Positions 45,841 through 55,000 of a DNA stretch of 64,000 nucleotides are shown in pieces. Source of the stretch: Chitinophaga niabensis (GTDB lineage: Bacteria; Bacteroidota; Bacteroidia; Chitinophagales; Chitinophagaceae). The notes beneath the pieces are model-generated. The model ran no database searches, was not told where the DNA came from, and saw only the letters and a program-made list of their open reading frames with translations. Both the position numbers and the translations under genes were made by a program. Every line of letters starts with the position of its first letter. The stretch's first letter is position 1. The stretch covers positions 1,612,001-1,676,000 of the forward strand of contig NZ_FSRA01000002.1 in the NCBI RefSeq assembly GCF_900129465.1. The letters are read 5' to 3'.

Positions 45841-46650
45841 TCAGGCCCTTTTATCCAGCCTGGAAGGCGCAACTCCGTAGGCTTTTTTGAAGGCAAAGGA
45901 GAAATGGGAGAGGTCTTTGAACCCTACTTCCAGGTATACATCAGAAGAGCGCCAGCCTTTTTCCTTGATCAGGTGGTAGGCATCATCCAACCTTTTTTGC
46001 TGTAACCAGCGGTTAGGGGAAGTATGGAAGATCTTCTCAAAATCCCTTTTGAAAGAGGCCAGGCTCCTGCCCGTGAGGTAGGCAAACCGGCTGATATCCA
46101 CATTGAACTTATAGTGTTCATTCATATAAGCCTCCAGGTCAATTTTCCCGGGAGCACTGAAATCAAACAGCACATCCTGCAAAACGGGATTCGTTTCCAG
46201 GAGGATCATGATCGCTTCTTTTACCTTTAAGCCCATGAGGATGGGACTGCCTTCCATATAAGGTTTGAGAGAGTCTATGAAGTTTTTAAAGAGCGGGTTC
46301 GGTTTCAGCAGCAGGGCATTTTCTCCTGTGTACGTTTTTTTCATTTTCAGACCGTGCTCTTCACTGACCGCATGCAGGGTTTCCTGGTCCAGGAATACGG
46401 AAATAGACCGGAACTCTTCGCCCGGAGGAGGTTTTTTCAGGAATCGCGCCAATTGGTTCTTTCTGAAAAAGAAGTAATCTCCCGGGTTGATATTGTATGT
46501 TTTGCCGCTTACCATTATTTCCAGCGTGCCGGACAACTGGTACCCGAACACATGTCCGGGTACAAACTGTTCGCCTTCCCTGTTCTTTTCAGTATAACAG
46601 GAGTATAGAATAGGTGGTCTGTTATCTTTTTCCTGCGTGGGCATATGCAT
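45841..46650 (-). CDS. AraC-family transcriptional regulator
   Basis: A 269-residue protein: N-terminal cupin-like sensor (HVFGYQLSGTLEIMVSGKTY, INPGDYFFFRKN) and C-terminal AraC double HTH (ISRFAYLTGRSLASFKRDF, then VYLEVGFKDLSHFSFAFKK). It starts six bases after the SDR stop and is probably co-transcribed with it. Whether it acts on the SDR, the kinase downstream or the GH16 operon cannot be read from sequence. Confidence 0.9.
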   Translation of the reverse strand: MHMPTQEKDNRPPILYSCYTEKNREGEQFVPGHVFGYQLSGTLEIMVSGKTYNINPGDYFFFRKNQLARFLKKPPPGEEFRSISVFLDQETLHAVSEEHGLKMKKTYTGENALLLKPNPLFKNFIDSLKPYMEGSPILMGLKVKEAIMILLETNPVLQDVLFDFSAPGKIDLEAYMNEHYKFNVDISRFAYLTGRSLASFKRDFEKIFHTSPNRWLQQKRLDDAYHLIKEKGWRSSDVYLEVGFKDLSHFSFAFKKAYGVAPSRLDKRA

Positions 46651-46656
46651 TCAAAG

Positions 46657-47544
46657 TTAATTGTTTTTAGCGTTGGTGAGTGTTTTGCCCATCTCTGTAT
46701 CCAGGAAGTTCACTGCTTCATCATGGTCTGTAGAAAGGCTCACCGGTAACCACTTTTCCATTTCTGCATCCCTGTCTGCATTTGCTTTTTTAAGCAAGCC
46801 GATAGCTTCGCTGCCCAAAACCAGGTGTACAGGCGGAGTGGGATCATCTGCCAGGTTGATCATGGCTTTTGCTGCTTTTGCAGGATCACCCATCGGCACA
46901 AAATCTCCTTTTCTGATGTATTCTGTTATCCAGTCTACCGTGGTTTCATACCCTTCTACTTTTTCTGCATAGGTCATGGAGTCGCCGGCCCAGTCTGTTC
47001 TGAATCCGCCGGGTTCTACAGAAGTAACGTAAATACCTAATGGTGCTACTTCTTTTGCCAGTGCTTCAGAAAAACCACTTACGCCGAATTTTGCGGCCTG
47101 GTAAATAGAAACGCCGACATTACCGGTACGTCCGCCAATGGAGCTGATCTGTAAAATACGTCCTGAACGCTGTTTGCGCATGTAAGGTAAAACCGCGCGG
47201 GTCACCTCAATGGGGGCGTAGAGGTTCGTTTCGAGCTGACTGCGTACCTGCTCATCCGTGAAAGCTTCTGTAGCGCCTGTGATGCCAAAGCCTGCATTGT
47301 TAACCAGCACATCTATCTTTCCAAAATGCGCAACAGCGTCTGCTACTGCCTGGTGTATTTGTTTTTGCCGGGTCACATCCAGCTGGAGTGCGAGGAGTTG
47401 TGCAGGATATTTTTCCCGGAGGTCTTTTAATTGCTCAGGTTTCCTGGCGGTTGCGGCTACCATGTCGCCTTTTGCCAGTACTGCTTCTGTAAGGCTGCGT
47501 CCCAGCCCTCTTGAACTACCTGTGATAAACCAGATCTTTGCCAT
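46657..47544 (-). CDS. SDR-family oxidoreductase
   Basis: A 295-residue classical SDR with a Rossmann motif TGSSRGLG, NNAGFG, ISSIGG and the active-site YQAAK (Tyr and Lys present, unlike the SDR at 21025). The closest groups act on ketones or aldehydes with NADP; the substrate is unknown. It is followed after six bases by the AraC regulator gene. Confidence 0.9.
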   Translation of the reverse strand: MAKIWFITGSSRGLGRSLTEAVLAKGDMVAATARKPEQLKDLREKYPAQLLALQLDVTRQKQIHQAVADAVAHFGKIDVLVNNAGFGITGATEAFTDEQVRSQLETNLYAPIEVTRAVLPYMRKQRSGRILQISSIGGRTGNVGVSIYQAAKFGVSGFSEALAKEVAPLGIYVTSVEPGGFRTDWAGDSMTYAEKVEGYETTVDWITEYIRKGDFVPMGDPAKAAKAMINLADDPTPPVHLVLGSEAIGLLKKANADRDAEMEKWLPVSLSTDHDEAVNFLDTEMGKTLTNAKNN

Positions 47545-47605
47545 GTTTTTATGTTTTATAACACAAAGGTCGGGCGATTACCGGTAGTGGGTTTTGCTGT
47601 AGAGC

Positions 47606-48007
47606 TCAGATTTGTTTGTTAAAAGGCTCATGTTTTGCTTTCAGGCGTTTCGCAATAAACGGTACTAAAAAAGCGCATAACAGTCCTGCCACAAAATGCA
47701 TCGGAATGTCCATTACCCGGAACGCCGGAGGAACAGCAGACCCGTCTTTTAAAGTGGGATGCCCCATTACACTTAATATAGTTACGATAACAGCACCTGT
47801 TTTAAAGAGCCATTCTCTTTTACGTAATAACCAATAAACCAGTGAACCCGCCAGTATTGTTGAAAACGACATTACCAGTATAGGCATCACGCCAATGATC
47901 TCAGCCCAGGGATTACCATTTTTTGCCGTATTGATGTAGAACCATACCAGGTTGATGATGGCTGCTATGCTGGCGGTAATAAGCCAGGCTTTCAGGATCG
48001 TTTTCAT
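47606..48007 (-). CDS. Four-helix membrane protein, DUF6069-like
   Basis: A 133-residue protein with four membrane segments: ITASIAAIINLVWFYIN, VMSFSTILAGSLVYWLL, TGAVIVTILSVMG and FVAGLLCAFLVPFIA. The pattern resembles DUF6069, of unknown function. Its ATG overlaps the stop of the NmrA-type gene by four bases (ATGA), so the pair is translationally coupled and shares the MarR-type operator upstream. Confidence 0.65.
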   Translation of the reverse strand: MKTILKAWLITASIAAIINLVWFYINTAKNGNPWAEIIGVMPILVMSFSTILAGSLVYWLLRKREWLFKTGAVIVTILSVMGHPTLKDGSAVPPAFRVMDIPMHFVAGLLCAFLVPFIAKRLKAKHEPFNKQI

Positions 48008-48834
48008 ATGAAGGATTTAGAATGGTCTTTTGCAAAATCGTAAATGCTTCTTCCGGGTTTTCCTAAAATTTCTGCAACGTTATCAGAGAACAGTTTTTCC
48101 GCAGCACCAGACCGTTGGCCCATATCAACAAGCAGGTTCATCTGAACGGCCCATTCCGGGAAACCTGCTTTTTCCATACGTGCTTTTCCTTCTTCCGGTG
48201 TTTGGGGAATATAGGTGACTGTTTCGCCAATGGCATCGCTGATGGCGGCAGCAACCTCATAATAACTGACAGGTGCAGGCCCCGAGAGCGGGATGATCTT
48301 ATTGATATACTTTTTGGGATCAGTGAGTAATGTAAAGGCCACTTCTCCAATATCCCTGGTGTCTGTAAATGCTTTTTTCCCGTCACCTGCAACAGCATAG
48401 ATCTTCCTTTCCTGCCGCACATTGTTGGCCAGGTTGCCCAGCCAGTTCTGCATGAAGGTCTGCGGTTGTAAACTGTTCCAGTTCATACCGGAATTGCGGA
48501 GATATTCTTCTATCTGCCAGTGTACCTGTCCCGTTCTGTCTTTTGATGTGGGCGATGCACCGGGAGTGGAAAGCTTTACAATATGTTCCACACCTGCATC
48601 TTTAGCAGTATCAATGAACCTGCGTTGTACATCAAACATATCTGCTGTTACAGCGGTATTGAGGAACAGCTTTTTTGTTCCGGCCGGTATATTATTTTCC
48701 ACCCAGTTTATATGGGGTAGTATAACTGATCTTGAAAGATCGCTTGTGACAGCATTACAGGGAATACCAGCTGCCGAAAAGAATTTTATTATTTCACTGC
48801 CTGTTTTGCCTGTGGCACTTAATATGGTGAACAT
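48004..48834 (-). CDS. NmrA-family NAD(P)-binding protein
   Basis: A 276-residue protein with an N-terminal Rossmann motif (SATGKTGSEI), a central HIVKLSTPGA strand-turn and the NmrA-type SYYEVAAAISDAIG segment. NmrA-type proteins reduce quinones or bind NAD(P) as sensors. The start lies 12 bases from a palindromic operator that is also present before marR. It forms an operon with the four-helix membrane protein. Confidence 0.85.
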   Translation of the reverse strand: MFTILSATGKTGSEIIKFFSAAGIPCNAVTSDLSRSVILPHINWVENNIPAGTKKLFLNTAVTADMFDVQRRFIDTAKDAGVEHIVKLSTPGASPTSKDRTGQVHWQIEEYLRNSGMNWNSLQPQTFMQNWLGNLANNVRQERKIYAVAGDGKKAFTDTRDIGEVAFTLLTDPKKYINKIIPLSGPAPVSYYEVAAAISDAIGETVTYIPQTPEEGKARMEKAGFPEWAVQMNLLVDMGQRSGAAEKLFSDNVAEILGKPGRSIYDFAKDHSKSFI

Positions 48835-48845
48835 AGTAATATATT

Positions 48846-48863
48846 ATTTAGTCGACTAAGTAT
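48846..48863. promoter_or_regulatory. MarR-type operator upstream of the NmrA pair
   Basis: ATTTAGTCGACTAAGTAT, with the perfect 12-bp palindrome TTAGTCGACTAA at 48848-48859. The same 18 bases occur upstream of marR with one change. On the minus strand, a TTTG (complement of 48884-48887), 19 bases, then TATACTTA (complement of 48857-48864) may form the promoter, which the operator would overlap. Confidence 0.65.
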
Positions 48864-48877
48864 ATAGATAAAAAAAC

Positions 48878-49309
48878 TTACTTCAAATTGATGAGTACCT
48901 GTTGCAGCAATTCCCGCAGCGTATTTTCCTGTTTTTCCGTTAAACCTTTTGTGGTAAGTGATTCCATTGTTTTCCAGACCCTGGCGATCTTGGTCAATGC
49001 TTCTTTTCCTTTGGGAGTGAGGTATATCCTGGATGTTCTTTTGTCGTTGGCATCTTTCTCTTTTTTAATCATCCCGGATGTTTCCATCCTCTCTATCATA
49101 CTTGCGATGGTGCCATGCTGGATGCATAACTTTTCTACCAGTGAAGAGACTGTCTGCCCATCTTCTATGCTCAGGTGATAAAGTAAAGCATCCTGCCCGG
49201 AATGGATCTCCGCTTCGGCTAACAAGGCATTGCTTTTGTTCCTCCGCAGCTTGCAGATCTGGATCAGCAGATTGCCGATAGCGTTATTTTGGGCAGGCTG
49301 TTTGGTCAT
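48878..49309 (-). CDS. MarR-family transcriptional regulator
   Basis: A 143-residue protein from the ATG at 49309 (MTKQPAQNN); a TTG three codons upstream is less likely. It has the winged-helix features LSIEDGQTVSSLVEKL, GTIASMIERMETSGMI and the wing KDANDKRTSRIYLTPKG. Near-identical operators stand 24 bases before this ATG and 12 bases before the NmrA-type start, so it probably represses itself and that pair until a ligand releases it. Confidence 0.9.
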   Translation of the reverse strand: MTKQPAQNNAIGNLLIQICKLRRNKSNALLAEAEIHSGQDALLYHLSIEDGQTVSSLVEKLCIQHGTIASMIERMETSGMIKKEKDANDKRTSRIYLTPKGKEALTKIARVWKTMESLTTKGLTEKQENTLRELLQQVLINLK

Positions 49310-49315
49310 AGAACA

Positions 49316-49323
49316 CAAATATA
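49316..49323 (-). promoter_or_regulatory. Candidate -7 box before marR (TATATTTG)
   Basis: An exact TAnnTTTG on the minus strand, seven bases before the marR ATG. Its closeness would make the transcript nearly leaderless, so another start upstream is possible. Confidence 0.3.
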
Positions 49324-49332
49324 GGGAAATAT

Positions 49333-49350
49333 ATTTAGTCGCCTAAGTAT
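49333..49350. promoter_or_regulatory. MarR-type operator upstream of marR
   Basis: ATTTAGTCGCCTAAGTAT matches the site before the NmrA-type gene at 17 of 18 bases; the palindrome is interrupted at one base. It lies just upstream of the candidate -7 box and three bases from the ompA-type gene end. Confidence 0.6.
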
Positions 49351-49353
49351 TTT

Positions 49354-51051
49354 TTATTTCTCCACTTCAAACTCCGTCCGCCGGTTTTCCCGATGCTGTA
49401 TTTCCGTGCAGGAAACGCCGTCCGTACAGTCATTCACCGGTTTTTCTTCTCCATAACCTCTCGCCGTCATCCTGTTCCGGGCAATACCTTTTGCCACCAG
49501 GTAATTCACTGCGGCCTGTGCTCTCCTTTGAGACAATGCAAGATTGTATGCCTTTTTGCCTCTTGCATCCGTATGCGCATTGAGTTGAATGCGGATCTCC
49601 GGTCTTTCTTTCAGCCTGAGCGCTAATTCATCCAGGTCCCTGGCAGCATCTTTTTTAATACTGGCTTTATCGAAATCATAATAGATGATCAGGCGGATAG
49701 GTTCTTCTACGGGAAGAGGATTGGGTAATGTGGTAACCGGTTTCTCTTTTTCTTTTTCCTTTTCAGGAACTACGGCTACCGGTGCTTTTACTTTTTGCTC
49801 GTAACTGTAAATATCATCACTGCCTTTGCCTCCCGGCCGGTTAGAAGTAAAATATCCTCCGGAAAAATAAAGATCATCTGCCGGGCTGTTCATGGGGGTA
49901 CCGAGGTTTACAGGTTGCCCGTTCTCTATTCTGTATATATCCAGTCCGCCCATACCAATGTGCCCATCTGAAGAAAAATAAAAAATGCCGTTTTCATCTA
50001 TATACGGACTCCTTTCCTGCCCGGTAGTATTGACCCCATCACCCATTTTAACAGCTTCTCCCCAATTATTATCACCTGTTCGTTCACAATAATAAATATC
50101 GGTACCACCCGTTGTACCCGGCATGTCTGAAACAAAATACAAGCGTTTGCCGTCCGGTGTAATGAACGGATCACCTACTGAATAGGCTAATGCATTATTA
50201 TAACGGAAGGGAACAGGTGTACTCCATGCGCTGGTATCCGTTGCCCTGCTCACGGAAAACGTTTCTATATAGATGCCATAGGCACTGTCTTTTGCAAGGA
50301 ACTTCCGGGGCTTCTTCGCAAAATGGGTTTGGGTGAAGAACATTTCCAGTCCATCTTTACGGATGCTGGGCATGCCGCTATGATAAGCTTTCCCAAGGTT
50401 CACAGGCGTAGCGTTGTTACCCGTATACAGTTGCAGATAGTTGTTGGCGGTCCATCCATACTGATCTGTACGCACAGGATTGCCATTGGAGAATTTGAGG
50501 AAATGTTTTTTGCGGAATGCCGCCGGCTTGTCTGAAACCCAATATAACTGGTCACCTTCTTTCAATGCGCCCATATCAGTGTATGCACTGTTTAGCTGAG
50601 CCGTATTGATTATAACTATTGGTTGTGGAGATTGCATCCACCATGCAGCAGAATCACAGGAAACCAGCAGCCTGTTAAGTTCGGCTGCTGGTACGGGGTT
50701 TCCATTCATCGTAAGACAGCGGGAGAATTGTTCCTTTGCCGTTGCGTATTTGCCATTTTGTTGTAACGCTAATCCATAGTAATAAATATCAGGTGCCGTT
50801 GCTTCCGGTAATATTGCCAGGCGGCCATACCATTTTTCAGCAGCAGGATAATCCCGCAATTGCCTGTAAGCATTGGCGGCTGCACGGGCATTTGCAGCAG
50901 TTGCACGTTTGTTATAAGCCTTTTCATACAACGAGGCGGCTGCTGCATAATGATATACTTCCTGCTGGGAAGCTGCTCTGCGGGTAATGTACTGTCCTGC
51001 TGAAGCGGTATATACAAGCAGGAAGCCGGATATGATGATGAATAACTTCAT
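49354..51051 (-). CDS. OmpA-family protein with TPR and PD40 repeats (T9SS-linked)
   Basis: A 565-residue exported protein (signal ending TASAG). Residues about 25-120 are TPR-like helices, about 190-380 are WD40-like beta-propeller blades (LYWVSDKP, LYFVSDMPGTTGG, IFYFSSDGHIGMGG), and the last 110 residues are an OmpA peptidoglycan-binding domain (YYDFDKASI, NAHTDARG, SQRRAQ). This matches the PorE/OmpA partner found with PorP/SprF and SprB-like adhesins. It is the last gene of a three-gene operon, 21 bases after PorP. Confidence 0.9.
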   Translation of the reverse strand: MKLFIIISGFLLVYTASAGQYITRRAASQQEVYHYAAAASLYEKAYNKRATAANARAAANAYRQLRDYPAAEKWYGRLAILPEATAPDIYYYGLALQQNGKYATAKEQFSRCLTMNGNPVPAAELNRLLVSCDSAAWWMQSPQPIVIINTAQLNSAYTDMGALKEGDQLYWVSDKPAAFRKKHFLKFSNGNPVRTDQYGWTANNYLQLYTGNNATPVNLGKAYHSGMPSIRKDGLEMFFTQTHFAKKPRKFLAKDSAYGIYIETFSVSRATDTSAWSTPVPFRYNNALAYSVGDPFITPDGKRLYFVSDMPGTTGGTDIYYCERTGDNNWGEAVKMGDGVNTTGQERSPYIDENGIFYFSSDGHIGMGGLDIYRIENGQPVNLGTPMNSPADDLYFSGGYFTSNRPGGKGSDDIYSYEQKVKAPVAVVPEKEKEKEKPVTTLPNPLPVEEPIRLIIYYDFDKASIKKDAARDLDELALRLKERPEIRIQLNAHTDARGKKAYNLALSQRRAQAAVNYLVAKGIARNRMTARGYGEEKPVNDCTDGVSCTEIQHRENRRTEFEVEK

Positions 51052-51072
51052 GTGTTTGCTCCGTTTAATGGA

Positions 51073-52053
51073 TCAGAAGTAACGCGGTGTAAGCATTCTT
51101 GCTTTCCGGGGGGTGAAGAAATAACCAAGGGATATTTCATGCGAACCATAATTATAATCTCCTAATTGATTCAGAGGGATATCATAACCATAGCCGATCC
51201 TTAATTTCTGTGCCACATAGATCTCCGCCAGCATTACAAACGCCGCTGGTTTTTTCAGCGCAGGGTCCAGGTCTTTTTTCTTGATCACATTAAAAGCTGT
51301 TCTGTAGGAAGCGCCTATCCATATCTTTTCTGCAATAAGCAGGAATGCATTCAGGTCAAGACTGCCCGGCCCCGCAAAATCTTCCTTCCACATAAAAGAA
51401 GGTTTCAATAGGAAACTCTCTGAAAGGGGGACCAGTCCGCCTGCTGTGAGATAGGCATGCATCTTTTTCTCCGGGAAATAATGCTCCGGATCTTTATTAG
51501 GATGCATATAATGCACCAGGATGTTATCTACGGAAAGCCCTGCATAGATGCGGTCGTTACTATAATAGATCCCGGCGCGCGCATCCGGCAGGAGGATAGA
51601 CCTGCGCTGATTGAGCAGTACAGGGTCTGCCACATCGTTGGGATCCAGCTTGCTGCCATTCAGTTGATAGTTTACAATACCTGCACCAATGCCCAATGCT
51701 AACCGGCCTCCTTTATCCGGATCACCAACAGGGATACGGTAGGCATAGTTTAAATATGCCATGGTATTTGATTCTGCGCCTATTTTGTCGCTCATCAGCT
51801 GAAGCGCCAGGCCTACTCTTTCATTGTTCGCAGTAGCATCAGCTGCGAAAGAAATGGTTTGCGGCGCGCCGTCCAATCCTGTCCATTGATTACGGTAGAA
51901 GGCAGAGAGATTGAGCTGTTCGCGGTATCCTGCATAGGCGGGATTGATATAGATGCCGTTGAACATATACTGACTGAACTGTGCATCCTGCTGCGCTGTA
52001 GCAGACAAACACAGGAGTAAGGAACTTGCAAGCGTGATAAAATATGCTTTCAT
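51073..52053 (-). CDS. PorP/SprF-family T9SS outer-membrane protein
   Basis: A 326-residue protein with a signal peptide ending ATAQ and the PorP/SprF start DAQFSQYMFN, INPAYAGYREQLNLS and FYRNQWTGLDG. It is a beta-barrel that helps surface attachment of its cognate SprB-like protein. It sits between the SprB-like gene (25 bases upstream) and the OmpA gene (21 bases downstream), the standard order. Confidence 0.93.
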   Translation of the reverse strand: MKAYFITLASSLLLCLSATAQQDAQFSQYMFNGIYINPAYAGYREQLNLSAFYRNQWTGLDGAPQTISFAADATANNERVGLALQLMSDKIGAESNTMAYLNYAYRIPVGDPDKGGRLALGIGAGIVNYQLNGSKLDPNDVADPVLLNQRRSILLPDARAGIYYSNDRIYAGLSVDNILVHYMHPNKDPEHYFPEKKMHAYLTAGGLVPLSESFLLKPSFMWKEDFAGPGSLDLNAFLLIAEKIWIGASYRTAFNVIKKKDLDPALKKPAAFVMLAEIYVAQKLRIGYGYDIPLNQLGDYNYGSHEISLGYFFTPRKARMLTPRYF

Positions 52054-52078
52054 GTGCTTTGCTTTATAAGTGATGCGA

Positions 52079-55000
52079 TCACCTGTTGATCATAAGATAT
52101 CCTTTCAGGTCGTGATTTTTCCCTTGCCTGTCTGTTAACCGGAGGATATAGAAATAAGTGCCTTCTGCTAATCCATTGCCTGTCCAGTCATTAGTATAGT
52201 TGCGTTTCTCATAAACATGATTACCCCAGCGGTTGATGATCGTTAACTGGTTCTGTGTATAGAGTTCCAGGCCTTTGATCACAAAGCGGTCGTTGAATCC
52301 GTCTCCGTTTGGTGTGATCACATTCGGTATTTTCAATCCTACTATTTCTTTGGGTGCTGCGGCAGTATTATTAGCCGGTACATTATCTGTCTGGCTCGAA
52401 GCAATGGTCACAGTGTTTTGTATAACGCCCAATTGCGTAGGTTTCACGGTAATAGTGAGTGTATTGGATGTGTTCGGCGGCAGTGCAGGAATATTCCAGG
52501 TAACTGTGCTGTTGCCTGTTACGGTGCCTGCACTCGCATTGGTACTTACCAGTTCTACTGTGACCGGTAGTACATCCGTTACCACTACGTTCGTAGCTGT
52601 ACCCGGACCATTATTGCTGGCCGTTATAGTATAATTGAATGGATCTCCAATACCCGTTGGTGCGTTATCTGCTACTACGGTTACTGATACATCAGCCACC
52701 GGTACGGTTACCCTGATGCTGAAAGTGATGCTCACCGTACAGTTGCCACCACCGGTATAACTATAAGTAAGCGTATGTGTACCCGCACCTGCTGTTGCCG
52801 GATTAAAGTAGAACCGGCCAGCTTCAGTTACCACACCTGTTCCGCTAAAATTGCCACCGGTAGTATTACCCGTTAGTTCACGCCTTGCATCAGTAGTGGT
52901 CATATCCGCCGTGCTACTGGTAACCTGTAATGTTGGTTTTGCAAACACAGTAACGGTGAGGGATGCACGGGGGCTTTCACAACCACCCGCGTTTGTCTGC
53001 GAAGCCCAGTATGTGCTAACACCTGCTGTAGTAGTTGATGGTATAACAGGTGATGCCAAGGCTAATCCTCCAGTTCCTATATTGTACCATTTGATGTTTG
53101 TACCCGTAGCTGTTAGGGCTGTGGCTACATCTCCCTGGCAGTAGGTAATATTCGCAACAACGGGTGCAGCCGGAGTTGCAGGTTGTGCATTGATGACTAC
53201 CTGTGTTGCAGTAGAAGTACAACCCGCCGCATTCCTCGCAGTTACCTGGTACGTCCCTGGAGCTACATTGGTGAATGTTGGCCCTGGGAGGTAATCTGTT
53301 CCGTTAATAGCGTATGTTAAGCCAGCTACAGCAGTCACAGTAATTGTACCTGTTACCACAGCACATGTTGGTTGTGTAGGAATAGCGGCAGGTGCAGCCG
53401 GAGTTGCAGGTTGTGCATTGATGACTACCTGTGTGGCAGTAGAAGTACAACCCGCCGCATTCCTCGCAGTTACCTGATACGTCCCTGGAGCTACATTGGT
53501 GAATGTTGGCCCTGGGAGGTAATCTGTTCCGTTAATAGCGTATGTTAAGCCAGCTACAGTAGTCACAGTAATTGTACCTGTGGCCACAACACATGTTGGT
53601 TGTGTAGGAGTAGCAGTAGGTGCAGCAGGAGTTGCAGGTTGTGCATTGATGACTACCTGTGTGGCAGTAGAAGTACAACCCGCCGCATTCCTCGCAGTCA
53701 CCTGATACGTACCGGGAGCTACATTGGTGAATGTTGGCCCTGGGAGGTAATCTGTTCCGTTAATAGCGTATGTTAGACCAGCTACGGTAGTCACAGTAAT
53801 TGTACCCGTTGCCACAGCACACGTTGGTTGTGTAGGAATAGCGGCAGGTGCAGCCGGAGGAGGTGTTACGGTGATCTCAATAGCCGTGCTTGTAGAAGAA
53901 CATCCCGAATTTACTACCCGCCTGAACCATGCAGTAGCACTTAAAGCAGCCGGTGTATAGTCCTGTGTATTATTAACGCCGGCAGCAGCTGCAAATCCTG
54001 CACTACTACTGGTTGTACTGGATTCCCATAGATATACAAAAGCCCCGGTACCACCGGTAGGAATACTTCCTGTCAACACAGCAGGTACCGCTCCCGGACA
54101 GATCTGCTGTGCAGCACTGATGGTATTATTCGTTACAGCACTACCTACCGTGACAGTGCTTGTCTTAATATTATTACATCCTGCTCCTGAAGGTGCTGCA
54201 TCACATTCTGCCAAAGCATCTGTTGGAACAGCATTATCCGGGTTTGTGGCATCAGGGTCTGTGATATCAGCCGTCCGCGTAATATCAGCGGATGTACTGA
54301 TCGAACTTCCTGTAACCGTTCCTGTTATCGTAAACACAATCGTACCACCATTGCTCATGCTTAGATCTGCATGATATACACCGGCTGCATTCACTACCCC
54401 GCTTAATGTAACTGTTCCATTTGTAACGGCATTGGTTACAGTCGCTCCCGTGAAAGTCGGGGGAAAGCGGAAATTAAAGGGTGCATTCGCAACAGTACTC
54501 GGCCCATTGTTCTGCACTTCCACTTCATAACTGGCGGACGTACCTGCACAGAAAGCAGCAGCGGAAGGTGTGATACGTACCACTTCAAGGTCCGCCTGCC
54601 CCACTACAAGGTTCACTGTATTCAATAAAGGTGGGCTGCTGATATAGCTCCAGCTATCCATCCCATTATCATTCCCAAAGTTCAGGTTCCAGATATGACC
54701 GTTGATAGCGCTGCTTTGCCCGTCCAGGTTACGTTTGGGAGAAGACGGTGTTCCAATGTTGGGGATATTGGTATCATCCCAATACAGCATATTATTCGGT
54801 GCACCCGGTCCGTTTATGCGTGTTACAATAATACCTGTTGGATTCCTTTCCACATCCAGCAAAGGAAAATGTACCTCTCCGCTGAAGAGTTCAATGTGGA
54901 TACTACCCGGCAGGAAAGTTGTGCCACCGGGTACGGGATTTCCTTCTCCATCCAATGCATCCCAGGCTACAGTATTATTACCGATCACCGCAGAACCCGT

